64,000 bases of DNA from RPQJ01 sp963731105 (GCA_963731105.1 CAVSUM010000016.1:62001-126000); one strand, 5' to 3'. Positions 18,242 through 27,417 are shown, counted from the first letter of the stretch. Numbers and translations: made by a program. The notes: generated from the sequence alone by a model not told the origin.

Positions 18242-19476
18242 TCAGATCTGCAAGAGCAGCCGCGCCGGATCCTCCAGCGCGTCCTTGACCGCGACCAGGA
18301 ACTGCACGGCATCGCGGCCGTCGATGATGCGGTGATCGTAGGACAGCGCCAGGTACATCATCGGGCGCACCACGACCTGGCCGTCGACCACCACCGGGCG
18401 TTCCTGGATCTTGTGCATGCCGAGGATCGCGCTCTGCGGCATGTTGAGGATCGGCGTCGACAGCAACGAGCCGAACACGCCGCCGTTGGTGATCGTGAAC
18501 GTGCCGCCGGTCAGTTCCTCGATGGTCAGCGTGCCTTCGCGGGCCTTGGTCGCGTAGGCCACCACCGCCTTTTCGATCTCGCCGAAGGCGAGCGCATCGG
18601 CGTCGCGCAGCACCGGCACGATCAGGCCGCGGTCGGTCGAGACGGCGACACCGATGTCGTAGTACTCGTGGTAGACGATGTCGTTGCCGTCCACCGACGC
18701 ATTGACCAGCGGGAACTTCTTCAGCGCCTCGATGCACGCCTTGACGAAGAACGACATGAAGCCAAGGCGTGCGCCGTGCTGCTTCTCGAAGCGCTCCTTG
18801 TAGCGCGCGCGCAGCTCGTTGACGGCCTTCAGGTCCACTTCGTTGAACGTGGTGAGCATGGCCGCCGTGGACTGCGCCTGCACCAGGCGCTCGGCGATGC
18901 GCGCGCGCAGGCGCGTCATCGGCACGCGACGCTCGCCGCGTCCCACGGCGGCCGCTGGCACCCGCTACTGGGGCAGCAGCATCAGCACCAGCTGACGCGC
19001 TCGCCCACTTTGGACGTCACGTGCGCGAGCACGTCGCCCTTGGTGATGCGACCGTCGCGACCGCTGCCCGGGATCGTGCCGGCGTCGAGCTTGTGCTCCT
19101 CGACCAGGCGCCGCACCGACGGCGCGAGTTTCTCGCTGCCGCCACCCTTGGCGGGCGCGGCCTCCTCCTTCACCGCGGGCCCTGCAGCGGCAGCTGCCTT
19201 CGCCTGCGGAGCTTTCGCGGCCGGGGCCGCTGCGGCCGAGCCTTCCTCGAGCAGCGCCAGCACCTGGCCGCTCGTGACGGTGGCGCCGTTCTGCACCCTG
19301 AGTTCCTTGATCACGCCCGCCGCCGGCGCCGGCACTTCGAGCACCACCTTGTCGGTCTCGAGGTCGACCAGGTTCTCGTCGCGGCTCACGGCGTCGCCCG
19401 GCTGCTTGTGCCAGGCGACCAGCGTGGCGTCGGCGACCGACTCGGGCAGCTGGGGAACGCGTACTTCGATGGTCAT
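18242..19476 (-). CDS. sucB: Dihydrolipoyl succinyltransferase (E2), two frameshifts
   Basis: Core of the 2-oxoglutarate dehydrogenase complex. The ATG (MTIEVRVPQLPESV) overlaps the sucA stop (ATGA). It has a lipoyl domain with the lipoylated Lys in LETDKVVLEV, an Ala/Pro linker, an E3-binding domain (LAPSVRRLVEEH), and a catalytic domain with DHRIIDGRDA near the C-terminus. Between about 18955 and 19000, in the second linker, the frame changes twice: coding passes through AGADAAAPVAGA in the third frame before AAAVGRGERRVPMTRLR. All domains are intact on both sides, so assembly indels are likely. Confidence 0.92.
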
Positions 19477-22364
19477 GAACTCTTCCTGCTGGCTGTGGCG
19501 CGCAGACGCGACGTCGAGCGGTTGGATTCTTCCTTCACGTTGGCCTTGATCGCCGCGGCGACCAGCCCGGTCTGCTGCCGAGTGTGCAGCTGCAGGATGC
19601 CCGCGGCCGGCGCGGCGGCCGGCGCGCGGCCGGAATACAGCAGCTCCTGCTTGTGGCTCAGCGGCTCCTGCAGGCGGTGGCGGATCTGGTACCAGGCGCC
19701 CTGGTTCTGCGGCTCTTCCTGGCACCACACGACCTCGGTGGCGTTCGGATAGTGGCGCAGCGCCGCGGCGTAGTCCTCGCTCGGGAACGGGTACAGCTGC
19801 TCGATGCGCACGATCGCGACATCGCGCAGTTCCTCGGCCCGGCGCGCCTCGAGCAGGTCGAAATAGACCTTGCCCGAGCAGAACACGACGCGGCGCACCT
19901 TGGCTGCCGGCAGGTCGTCGATCTCGCCGATCACCTCGTTGAAGAAGCCGTGCGTCAGGTCGTCGAGCGACGAGACCGACAGCTTGTGCCGCAGCAGGCT
20001 CTTCGGGGTCATCACCACCAGCGGCTTGCGGAAGTCGCGCAGCATCTGCCGGCGCAGCATGTGGAACATCTGCGCCGGCGTCGACGGCACGCACACCGAC
20101 ATGTTGTTCTCGGCGCTGAGCTGCAGGAAGCGCTCGAGGCGCGCCGAGGAGTGCTCCGGGCCCTGCCCCTCGAAGCCGTGCGGCAGGAACAGCGTGAGCC
20201 CGCAGTAGCGGCCCCACTTCGCCTCGCCCGAGCTGATGAACTGGTCGATGATCACCTGCGCGCCGTTGACGAAGTCGCCGAACTGGCCTTCCCAGATCAC
20301 CAGGCAGTTCGGATCGGTGGTCGAGTAGCCGTACTCGAAGCCGAGCACCGCCTCCTCGGAGAGCAGCGAGTCGGTGACGCGGAAGCGCGGCTGGCCGGGC
20401 TTGAGGTTCTTGAGCGGGATGTAGGCGGCGCCGGTCTTCTGGTCGTGCCCGACCGCGTGGCGATGGAAGAACGTGCCGCGGCCGCTGTCCTGGCCGGTCA
20501 GACGCACCTCGTAGCCCTCGTCGAGCAGCGTCGCGTAGGCGAGCGTCTCGGCGAAGCCCCAGTCGAGCATCAGTTCGCCCGCCGCCATCCTGCGCCGGTC
20601 GTCGACGATCTTCTGCACCTGCCGGTGCAGCGTGAAGCCTTCCGGGTACGTCGTCGCCTTGAGCCCGAGCTCGCGCAGCACGCCGGCTTCACGCCGGTGC
20701 GCACCTGGTCGTTCCAGTCGACGTCGTGGTAGCGCGTCCAGTCCACGGTGTGGACGTTGCCGATCAGGCCGAGCACCTGCGGGTGCCTGCGGCTTGCCGT
20801 CGTCGAGGCCGCGGCGGTAGTCGTCTCGCCCATCGCGTCGGCATCGTCGGGCGCGATCACGCCCTCCTGCACCAGCTGCTCGGCGTACATCTGCCGCGTG
20901 GTCGGCCTTGCCGCGGATCGGTCGCGTACATCACCGGCTGCGTCGCGGCCGGCTCGTCGGCCTCGTTGTGGCCGAGGCGGCGGTAGCAGACCAGGTCGAT
21001 GACCACGTCCTTGTGGAACTTCTGCCGGTACTCGAGCGCGAGCCGCGTGGCGAACACCACGGCCTCGGGGTCGTCGCCGTTCACGTGCAGGATCGGCGCC
21101 TCGATCATCTTCGCGACGTCGCTGCAGTAGAGCGTCGAGCGCGTGTCGCGCGGATCGTGCGTGGTGAATCCGACCTGGTTGTTGATGATCACGTGCAGCG
21201 TGCCGCCGGTGTAGAAGGCGCGCGCCTGCGACATCTGCAGCGTCTCCTGGATCACGCCCTGCCCGGCGAAGGCCGAGTCGCCGTGGATCAGCACGGCCAT
21301 CACCTTGTCGCCCGTGGCGTCGCCGCGGCGCTCCTGGCGCGCGCGCACCGAGCCCTCGACCACCGGGTTGACGACCTCGAGGTGCGAGGGATTGAACGCG
21401 AGCGCCACGTGCACGTTGCCGCCCGGCGTGCCAGGTCGCAGGAGAAGCCCTTGTGGTACTTGACGTCGCCCGAGCCCTTCAGCTTCTTCAGGTCGTAATT
21501 GCCCTCGAACTCCGAGAACAGCTCGGCGGGCGACTTGCCGAGCACATTGACCAGCACGTTGAGGCGGCCGCGATGCGCCATGCCGATGACGATGTCCTCG
21601 ACGTCCGTGCACCCGCCGCCGGTCTGGATCAGGTCCTCGAGCAGCGGGATCAGGCTGTCGCCGCCCTCGAGCGAGAAGCGCTTCTGGGCCGGGTAGCGCG
21701 TGGCGAGGTAGCGCTCGAGGCCCTCGGCCATGGTCAGGTTGTAGAGGATGTCCTTGCGCTCGTCGGCGGAGAAGTGGTGCTGCACGCGGCCGACCTGGAA
21801 GCGGTCCTGCAGCCACAGGCGCTCGGTCTCGTCCGACACGTGCGCGAACTCGGCACCGATCGTGCCGCAGTAGATGTGCTTCAGCTGGTCGATGATCTCG
21901 CGCAGCCTGAGGCGCGGCTTGATCGCGCCGTTGCGGCTGCCGGTGAGGAACTCGGTGTCGAGGTCCGCCTCGGTCAGGCCGAGGTAGTCGAGGCCCATCA
22001 CCTTGGGCACTGGCCGCTGCATCAGGCCGAGCGGATCGATGCGGGCGATCAGGTGGCCGCGGTTGGCGTAGATCTGGATCATGCGCGACACGGCACCCTG
22101 CTTGGCCGCGCTGCCCATGTCCGGCAATGCCGTGGACCCTGCGCCACCGCCGGAGCGACGCACCTTCGCGCGCTGCGCGAGTTGCTCCACCAACGGACCG
22201 TGGGGTACTTCGCCCGGTGCGCCACCCAGACCTGCGAAATACGCACGCCACTGCGGCTCGACCGAGGCGGGATCGGTGAGGAACTGCTCGTACAGCGCCT
22301 CGACGTAAGGCGCGTTGCCTGCCGCCAGCGGAGTCGAGGACCGGAACGCTTCGAAATCGCTCAT
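19473..22364 (-). CDS. sucA: 2-oxoglutarate dehydrogenase E1, several frameshifts
   Basis: Thiamine-diphosphate E1 that decarboxylates 2-oxoglutarate. It begins MSDFEAFRSSTPLAAGNAPY. Landmarks along the locus are IGMAHRGRLNVLVNVLGK, VALAFNPSHLEVVNP, GDSAFAGQGVIQETLQMS, VIINNQVGFTT, YRRLGHNEADEPAATQP, QDSGRGTFFHRHA and VWCQEEPQNQGAW. The frame changes at least six times, near 21432, 20933, 20905, 20815, 20785 and 20697. Joined, it is about 960 residues, normal for SucA. So many shifts in a central enzyme whose two sides all match the family argue for poor local consensus, not decay. Confidence 0.9.
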
Positions 22365-22484
22365 CGCGCCTGCATTCTTCGTAGGGCCGCGTAGTTTAGC
22401 GAAAAGCGCCGGGGGTGACAGGCGCCTGCCGCGGCCCCGGGGCATCGCCTGTTGCGCCGCAACGGCGGGGCGCTGTGACTTTCG

Positions 22485-22513
22485 TTGACGCGGCTCCGGC
22501 CGGAGCGTACGTT
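22485..22513 (+). promoter_or_regulatory. Candidate promoter with a palindrome in its spacer
   Basis: TTGACG and TACGTT are 17 bp apart, about 100 nt before the secreted-protein start. The spacer holds the perfect palindrome GCTCCGGCCGGAGC (22493-22506). The -10 is weak. A palindrome between -35 and -10 is the layout used by some repressors and MerR-type activators; this is inference. Otherwise I see nothing clear in the 247-bp gap between the divergent sucA and this gene. Confidence 0.35.
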
Positions 22514-22611
22514 CCGCCGATCCCGGACGCCCCTGCATTGGCAGGTCGACCGGGGGATACCAAGAACGATCGAGGGCATATCGCCCACGACATCACACAG
22601 GGATAAAGACC

Positions 22612-23061
22612 ATGCGCAAGACCACGATGCTGGCCGCTCTGGCCATGTTCGGCGTTGCCGGGACCACGCAAGCGGCCGAGATGTTCAAGGACTACGTGCC
22701 GAGCAAGGCGATCTGGAACGTGACGATGGTGAAGGTCAATCCGAACCGGATCGACGACTACCTCGGCGGCCTGCGGCAGTCCTGGGTCCCGGGCTGCGAC
22801 ATCAACAAGAAGCTGGGCGTCATCGAGGACTGCTCCATCTTCGTCAGCGAGACCAGCGCCGGCGGTCCGTTCAACGTGATGCTGGTGCAGAAGTTCCCGA
22901 GTTCGGCAGCGGCGGAACCCAACGCCGAGACCTACACCAAGATGATGGCCGAGGTGCGCAAGAACCTCGAGAAGGCCAAGGAAGACGAAATCGTGAAGGG
23001 CTACGAGGAGTTCCGCACCTTCTGGGGTGAGATGAACTTCCGCCGCGTCGAGTGGAAGTGA
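22612..23061 (+). CDS. Secreted protein of unknown function
   Basis: The 149-residue product has a clear signal peptide (MRKTTMLAALAMFGVAGTTQ, cleavage after QAA). The mature part is a small alpha/beta protein with segments WNVTMVKVNPNRIDDYL and FNVMLVQKFPS. These resemble the strand-helix pattern of ferredoxin-like (dimeric alpha/beta barrel) proteins, but I do not recognise the family. Two cysteines (PGCDIN, EDCSIF) could form a disulfide. It is monocistronic and followed 20 nt later by a strong hairpin. Function unknown. Confidence 0.8.
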   Translation: MRKTTMLAALAMFGVAGTTQAAEMFKDYVPSKAIWNVTMVKVNPNRIDDYLGGLRQSWVPGCDINKKLGVIEDCSIFVSETSAGGPFNVMLVQKFPSSAAAEPNAETYTKMMAEVRKNLEKAKEDEIVKGYEEFRTFWGEMNFRRVEWK

Positions 23062-23081
23062 CCCACCGCTGACCGGTACGT

Positions 23082-23109
23082 CGCGGGGCGGCAGCGTTGC
23101 CGCCCCGCG
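23082..23109 (+). terminator. Perfect GC hairpin after the secreted-protein gene
   Basis: A 12-bp perfect stem (CGCGGGGCGGCA / TGCCGCCCCGCG) with a GCGT loop starts 20 nt after the stop codon. No U-tract follows (TCCTCCTTG), so it may be a weak terminator or a 3'-end protecting hairpin. Confidence 0.6.
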
Positions 23110-23243
23110 TCCTCCTTGCTGCGAGGATCGCCGAATGGGCGCTGATCCTGCAGCGCGACCGTCGGCTTGATGCCCATCGCTGATGTTGCGACAGGCCCGA
23201 AGACCGGCGTCGAGGGCATGCCCGACATGCTGGTCAAGGAGGC

Positions 23244-23535
23244 GGCCCGCGCGGCGGCGACGAGATCGAGCCGGTGCGCAAGGGGCGCCAACTACGGCTG
23301 GCCGGTCGTGTCGTACGGCTTCCAGTGCGACGGCGGGCCGTTCCGCATGGGCATCCCGATGCAGGAAGGCATGGAGGCGCCGGTCAAGGTCTACGTGCCC
23401 TCGATCGCGCCGAGCGACCTCGTGATCTACCGCGGCCAGGCATCATTCCCTGCCCGGCAGGGGGGCTTCCTGCTCGGTGCGATGGCTGGCACGCACCTCA
23501 ACCGCGGAGGGCGAGCAGGACGGTCAATGCGCTAA
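23244..23535 (+). pseudogene. Relic of a PQQ-dependent sugar (glucose/sorbosone) dehydrogenase
   Basis: Translation gives GPRGGDEIEPVRKG and, after a one-base shift at 23281-23284, ANYGWPVVSYGFQCDGG, then VYVPSIAPSDLVIYRG and GGFLLGAMAGTHLNR. These are consecutive blocks of the GSDH beta-propeller family (compare the soluble aldose dehydrogenase YliI). Only about 90 of the ~370 residues remain. No signal peptide, earlier blades or C-terminus are present, so this is a truncated remnant. Confidence 0.75.
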
Positions 23536-23541
23536 ACGAGA

Positions 23542-23562
23542 ACGCCCCGCAGAGCGGGGCGT
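23542..23562 (-). terminator. Rho-independent terminator of the PEP-CTERM protein gene
   Basis: A perfect 9-bp stem (ACGCCCCGC / GCGGGGCGT, loop of 3). Read on the minus strand it is followed by TCTCGTTT, and it lies about 70 nt past the stop of the DUF1194 gene. Confidence 0.7.
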
Positions 23563-23633
23563 CCTTGTTCGCCTTGCCTCACTGTCCTTACGCGGACAGC
23601 TGGCCGGGCTGCTGGCTGCGACGAGTGTGTCGC

Positions 23634-24396
23634 TTAGGCGGCCTTGCGCCGACGGCTGGCACCGAGGCCAAGGAGGCCGAGGCCCAGCAGCGCCAGGGAG
23701 CCCGGCTCCGGCGTCTGCGATGATTTCGCGGCCAATCTTCGTCTTTCACGGCGTCATCGAAGTCCGCGAAGCTGGCAGCCGCGATCAGTGAAGCCGTCCG
23801 CGGTCTGGATGTTGTTCTGGTACCAGGCCAGCAGGCCCGCTTCGCTGCCGAGGATCGGCAGACCGTTGATCGTAATGCCCGCAGCCACGGCAGCGTTACG
23901 GGCGGCCGACGTGCTGGCGCCATCGTTCTGCGAGCCGTCGCCCGACACGTCGATCACGAGGCGGGTACCCTCAAAGCCGTTGTTGGTGAACAGCGGGACG
24001 GCGAAGTTGATCGCACTGCCCGGGGCCGTTAGGCCGCTGAACGCTCGGCTTGTCCCGGCAATCGCGGTCGCAAACGCACCGGCGCTGGCCGCGTCCGTGA
24101 TCGGCGTCCAGCCCACCAGCAGCTGACCTGCTCGTGCCGGCACTCGACCACTCGATGTAGGTCACCGCGATGCCGCCCAGTGCAGCGATGCGATGTTCGC
24201 CTGAATGGTCGGCGTCGTTGAACGCATTGACGTAGCCCTGCTTCTGCAAGTCGTACTCGGTAGCGTCCACGCTACCCGAGACGTCGACCAGCAGAATCAA
24301 CTCCAGCGCCACCGGCACGGCATGCGCATTGATCGGAGCCAGCGATGCCAGCCCGATGGCCGCTGCGGAAACAAAACCCAGGAATTTCTTGTTCAT
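23634..24396 (-). CDS. DUF1194 VWA-domain protein with PEP-CTERM sorting signal, several frameshifts
   Basis: Begins with a signal peptide (MNKKFLGFVSAAAIG, cleaved near AHA). The VWA-like DUF1194 domain shows a MIDAS-type site (LLVDVSGSVDATEY), IAVTYIEWSS, and later LVIDVSGDGSQNDG. The frame changes near 24130, then between 23785 and 23720. The last frame ends with PEPGSLALLGLGLLGLG followed by a basic tail (ASRRRKAA) and TAA. That is a typical PEP-CTERM signal: PEP motif, hydrophobic helix, basic end. Such proteins are processed by exosortase and linked to exopolysaccharide-producing bacteria. Exosortase itself is not in the window. Confidence 0.82.
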
Positions 24397-24468
24397 GATG
24401 CCCTCACCCTACAATTTGCTGTTACTGACCGACCGGGGCCTGATTTCGACCTCCGCGTACCGATCGAC

Positions 24469-24486
24469 AAGCAGGAACCGTGCCAG
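24469..24486 (-). promoter_or_regulatory. Sigma-54 (-24/-12) promoter of the PEP-CTERM gene
   Basis: The minus strand reads CTGGCACGGTTCCTGCTT. The GG and GC doublets are exactly 10 nt apart and TGGCACG matches the -24 consensus fully; the -12 has CTGC for TTGC. Transcription would start about 60 nt before the ATG. PEP-CTERM genes in several groups are driven by sigma-54 with the PrsK/PrsR pair, so the pairing is meaningful. The rest of the 350-bp gap to the tRNA shows no gene. Confidence 0.7.
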
Positions 24487-24749
24487 AACAGCGACCCGCG
24501 GATGCTAATTGGCTGATTTACATCAATTATCGCAACGGGCACGTGTGTCGCGGCGGACGCCGCAATGTCGGGATGTAAGGAATTTCGACGCGAGATTCCC
24601 GCGCGGGGATTGCCGAATTTGACGTAATGCGGCGCACGACCTGAACCTGCCCGGTCCGACCTGGCCCCACGATCGACCTCGGCGGCATCACGGGCCTGCA
24701 TCAGCATGACCACCGCTCGCGGCCGATCGTTCGCCTATGGGTCTTGGAT

Positions 24750-24825
24750 TGGCGCCCCGGGCCGGAGTTGAACCGACGACCTACCGCTTAGGAGGCGGTT
24801 GCTCTATCCACTGAGCTACCGGGGC
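24750..24825 (-). tRNA. tRNA-Arg (anticodon CCT)
   Basis: Acceptor GCCCCGG pairs with CCGGGGC, the discriminator is G, and CCA is encoded. D-arm GCTCAGTGGATAGAGC, anticodon loop CTCCTAA in an ACCGC/GCGGT stem, and T-loop GTTCAACTC are all present. It reads AGG codons, which are rare in a genome of this composition. Confidence 0.97.
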
Positions 24826-24878
24826 GCGCGAAGCGAGAGTTTAGACGATCTCCGCCTCAGGCCGTGCGCAGCCCTGGG

Positions 24879-25220
24879 TCAGGCGCCGAGCAGCCGGCGA
24901 GCCAGCACGGACTGCATGTCGCGGCGACCATCCACGATCAGGTAGATGACGACCTGCTTGCCCATGACGCGGTAGATCACCCGGTAGGGCTTGAAGGCAG
25001 TCTGGCGGTAATCCCTGATGCCCAGCGCGACCAACTCCCTCGGGTAGCTGCCTCGCTCAGGGAACTGCGCCAGACCTTGCACGACCCCCATCAGCTCGTC
25101 GAGCACATGGTCAGCGTTCGCCGGGCTGTCGAACTCGGCGATGTAGTCATGGATCGATTCGAGATCCTGTTCCGCACCTCGCGTGAGCAGGATCTCGTAT
25201 CGGGCCGCTCTGCTGGACAT
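24879..25220 (-). CDS. RelE/ParE-superfamily toxin
   Basis: A 113-residue basic protein with the RelE/ParE fold: LTRGAEQDLESIHDYIAEFD (N-terminal helices), YRQTAFKPYRVIYRVMGKQVVIYLIVDGRRD (split here by strands), and RRLLGA at the end. The pattern YRVIYRV...VDGRRD is typical of ParE-type subfamilies that poison gyrase, but RNase activity cannot be excluded. The ATG overlaps the antitoxin stop by one base (TGATG). It lies between tRNA-Arg and tRNA-Ala. Confidence 0.85.
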   Translation of the reverse strand: MSSRAARYEILLTRGAEQDLESIHDYIAEFDSPANADHVLDELMGVVQGLAQFPERGSYPRELVALGIRDYRQTAFKPYRVIYRVMGKQVVIYLIVDGRRDMQSVLARRLLGA

Positions 25221-25495
25221 CAGACAGTCGCACGCTTGGCTCTCAGGCGCGCCACCACATCAGCCATCGGCCTGACTCGACCGGCTTCCACGTCCTGCTG
25301 GCCGAGCGCCAGGAGCTTGAGCAAGGCCAGCGTTTCCTGCGTTTCCTCGTAGGAAGCGAGGTCCTGAAGCACGGCCTTGGCCTCACCGTTCTGCGTGATG
25401 ACCAAGGGCTCGCGCTGCTCGGCCAGATGCGCCAGAACCTCCGCGGCGTTGGCCTTCAAATAGCTGATGGGCTTGATTTGAGATGAGTAGCGCAT
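25220..25495 (-). CDS. Phd/YefM-type antitoxin
   Basis: A 91-residue partner of the downstream toxin. The start MRYSSQIKPISYLKANAAEV is the normal Phd/YefM N-terminus; a longer frame exists but would start inside the promoter. The DNA-binding domain includes EPLVITQNGEAKAVLQD, and a flexible C-terminal tail should bind the toxin. Members repress their own operon, and an inverted repeat sits over the promoter just upstream. Confidence 0.87.
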   Translation of the reverse strand: MRYSSQIKPISYLKANAAEVLAHLAEQREPLVITQNGEAKAVLQDLASYEETQETLALLKLLALGQQDVEAGRVRPMADVVARLRAKRATV

Positions 25496-25518
25496 GAACT
25501 GGCTCGCGAAACCGAACA

Positions 25519-25553
25519 AGACCAAATATAGTCTTTATACGGTCTCATCACAA
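25519..25553 (-). promoter_or_regulatory. Promoter and candidate operator of the toxin-antitoxin operon
   Basis: Minus strand: TTGTGA, 17-bp spacer, TATATT, about 30 nt before the antitoxin ATG. Inverted AGACC...GGTCT half-sites (25519-25545) bracket the spacer and -10, the expected position for autorepression by the antitoxin. This AT-rich patch stands out from its surroundings. Confidence 0.6.
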
Positions 25554-25661
25554 CGACCGATGGATCGGCCGGTTACGGCCTTCGCCCATGGGCAATGTGC
25601 AGCCGACGCTGGCGTTTCTGGAAGGAACAAAGCCAGGCGAGAGCCCTGGCTTCTGGATCGG

Positions 25662-25737
<76 letters not shown>

Positions 25738-25819
25738 ACGTGAGGGCGCGCATTGTAGCATCGGCCCCCGGCCTCGCAACTCGCGATTGCGGGCGCCTCG
25801 GCCGCAGTATGATCCGGCA

Positions 25820-26314
25820 ATGTCGATCACCGTCCGACCCGCCGTAGCGGCCGACGCTGAGTTCCTCGCGCGCGGCAACGCAGCCATGGCGCTCGAGACC
25901 GAGCACAAGCAACTCGATCCCGCTGTGGTCGGCGCCGGCGTGCGCGCCGCGCTCGCCGATCCGGCCAAGGGCCTGTATTTCATCGCGGAGCGCGACGGCG
26001 CGCGCGTCGGCCAGCTGATGTTCACGCGCGAATGGAGCGACTGGCGCAACGGCGACTTCTGGTGGATCCAGAGCGTCTACGTGCTGCCCGAGGCACGCCG
26101 CAGCGGCGTGTTCCGCGCGCTCTTCCGCCACGTCGAGCAACTCGCAGCGCAGGATCCCGGCGTCTGCGGCATCCGCCTGTACGTCGAGCGCGAAAACGTC
26201 CGCGCGCAGGCCACCTACCGGCACTGCGGCCTCGACGACGCAGGGTACGTCGTGATGGAAGTCGATTACACGCGTGCCGCCCCGGCGGCCGGAGGACACA
26301 CCAATGCTGGCTAA
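25820..26314 (+). CDS. GNAT-family N-acetyltransferase
   Basis: A 164-residue GCN5-like acetyltransferase. The start is the ATG giving MSITVRPAVAADAEFLARG; an earlier in-frame ATG falls in the tRNA flank. Acetyl-CoA motif A reads QSVYVLPEARRSGVFRAL (RRxG), followed by LYVERENVRAQATYRHCGL, the motif-B Asn/Tyr region. The substrate is unknown. The stop overlaps the next start, so it is co-translated with the peroxiredoxin. Confidence 0.88.
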   Translation: MSITVRPAVAADAEFLARGNAAMALETEHKQLDPAVVGAGVRAALADPAKGLYFIAERDGARVGQLMFTREWSDWRNGDFWWIQSVYVLPEARRSGVFRALFRHVEQLAAQDPGVCGIRLYVERENVRAQATYRHCGLDDAGYVVMEVDYTRAAPAAGGHTNAG

Positions 26315-26762
26315 GGGCGCAAAGGCACCGGAGTTCGAACTGGCCGACCAGGACGGCCGCAAGCACACGCTGAAGGCGCTGCTCGCCGGCGGGCCGCTGA
26401 TCCTCTATTTCTACCCCGCCGACTTCACCCCGGGCTGCACCAAGGAAGCGTGCAGCTTCCGCGACCTGCACCAGGAACTGATGAAGGCCAAGCTGCGGGT
26501 GGTCGGCGTGAGTCCGCAGGATGTCGCGTCGCACCGTCGGTTCGCGGACGAGCACTCGCTCAACTTCCCGCTGCTGGCCGACCCCGACAAGGTCGCGGTG
26601 AAGGCGTACGACGTGGATGGTCCGCTCGGCTTCGGCGTGCGCCGCGGCACCTATCTGATCGGCCGCGACGGGCGCATCGAGGACGCCGTGCTCGCCGACC
26701 TGCGCATTGGCGCGCACGAGGCGTTCGTCCGCAACGCCATCAAGTCAGGGGCCACGAAATAG
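26304..26762 (+). CDS. Peroxiredoxin, BCP/PrxQ type
   Basis: Thiol peroxidase of 152 residues. The peroxidatic Cys lies in DFTPGCTKEACSFRD; the C-x4-C pair is the PrxQ pattern in which a nearby Cys resolves the sulfenate. The ATG (MLAKGAKAPEF) overlaps the GNAT gene and has GGAGG 8 nt upstream. It is a second copy relative to bcp at 30.4 kb. Confidence 0.92.
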   Translation: MLAKGAKAPEFELADQDGRKHTLKALLAGGPLILYFYPADFTPGCTKEACSFRDLHQELMKAKLRVVGVSPQDVASHRRFADEHSLNFPLLADPDKVAVKAYDVDGPLGFGVRRGTYLIGRDGRIEDAVLADLRIGAHEAFVRNAIKSGATK

Positions 26763-26806
26763 TTACCAGACAATAAGTTATAGACTATTGTTCGTGTAAC
26801 TTATCG
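26761..26806. terminator. AT-rich palindrome between convergent genes, probable two-way terminator
   Basis: AGTTAC.AGACAATA is repeated inverted as TATTGTTCGTGTAACT around a short loop, and ATAAGTTA / TAACTTAT gives an alternative pairing. It spans the stop codons of the peroxiredoxin and the histidine phosphatase. It is strikingly AT-rich for this region. Confidence 0.6.
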
Positions 26807-27388
26807 TCGCCCGCGACGAGCATTGTCCGCGGCCCCCTTGTCGTCGGCAGGCGGCTCACCGTAGCGCAGGCGCAAGACCCGGGCCTGCCCCGGGCTCGGC
26901 AGCAACACCACGAACACCGAGCTGAAGTCGTCGGCATCGAGCGTCACGTGGCTACCCGCCAGCTGCGTCACCGTTGCGGGCAGCGTGTTCGCGTACCCCA
27001 CCACCACCACCGTCTCGCCCCGATGATCGCGGCGAATGCGGCTGCCGAGTCCGGCCCAGTCGCTGCCCGCGAGCAGGTTGACCGGCAGCTTGAACTGGTT
27101 CGCCACCGAGGCGGCGGTCTGCTGGGACCGTCGCGTGTCGGCGGCGTACAGGTCGTCGACGGTCCGCCCCTCCAGGACCTCGGAGAGGAATGCGCCAAGC
27201 TGCGCGACGCGGCGCTCGCCCGCCGGGCTCAGGTCCGGATCGCCGCCGGCCGTGGCGGATGGCTCCGCGTGCCGCACCAGCACCACCATCGTGGTACGTG
27301 CCCAGGTGCTGAGCCATACGATGCCGGCGCCGGCCACGACCACGGCCAGCAGCGGCACCAGCAACGGCGCGAGCGCGGGACGTCGCAA
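26801..27388 (-). CDS. Membrane-anchored histidine phosphatase family protein
   Basis: Phosphoglycerate-mutase-like fold with the catalytic loop VVLVRHAEPS. An N-terminal hydrophobic segment (LAPLLVPLLAVVVAGAGIVW) suggests a membrane anchor. Length is 195 residues from a TTG. A better-placed ATG at 27410 (MTDPRLPL) is one base out of frame, so a small indel near 27385-27395 may hide the true start. The substrate is unknown. Confidence 0.72.
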   Translation of the reverse strand: MRRPALAPLLVPLLAVVVAGAGIVWLSTWARTTMVVLVRHAEPSATAGGDPDLSPAGERRVAQLGAFLSEVLEGRTVDDLYAADTRRSQQTAASVANQFKLPVNLLAGSDWAGLGSRIRRDHRGETVVVVGYANTLPATVTQLAGSHVTLDADDFSSVFVVLLPSPGQARVLRLRYGEPPADDKGAADNARRGRR

Positions 27389-27417
27389 GCGGGAGGCGCG
27401 GATCCGTCATGCGCGGA

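Noticed and set aside
18955..21440. Programmed ribosomal frameshifting in sucA, sucB, relA or dnaE2
   Set aside because: No slippery heptamer with a downstream structure recurs at the break points, shifts go both ways, and these families are not recoded elsewhere.
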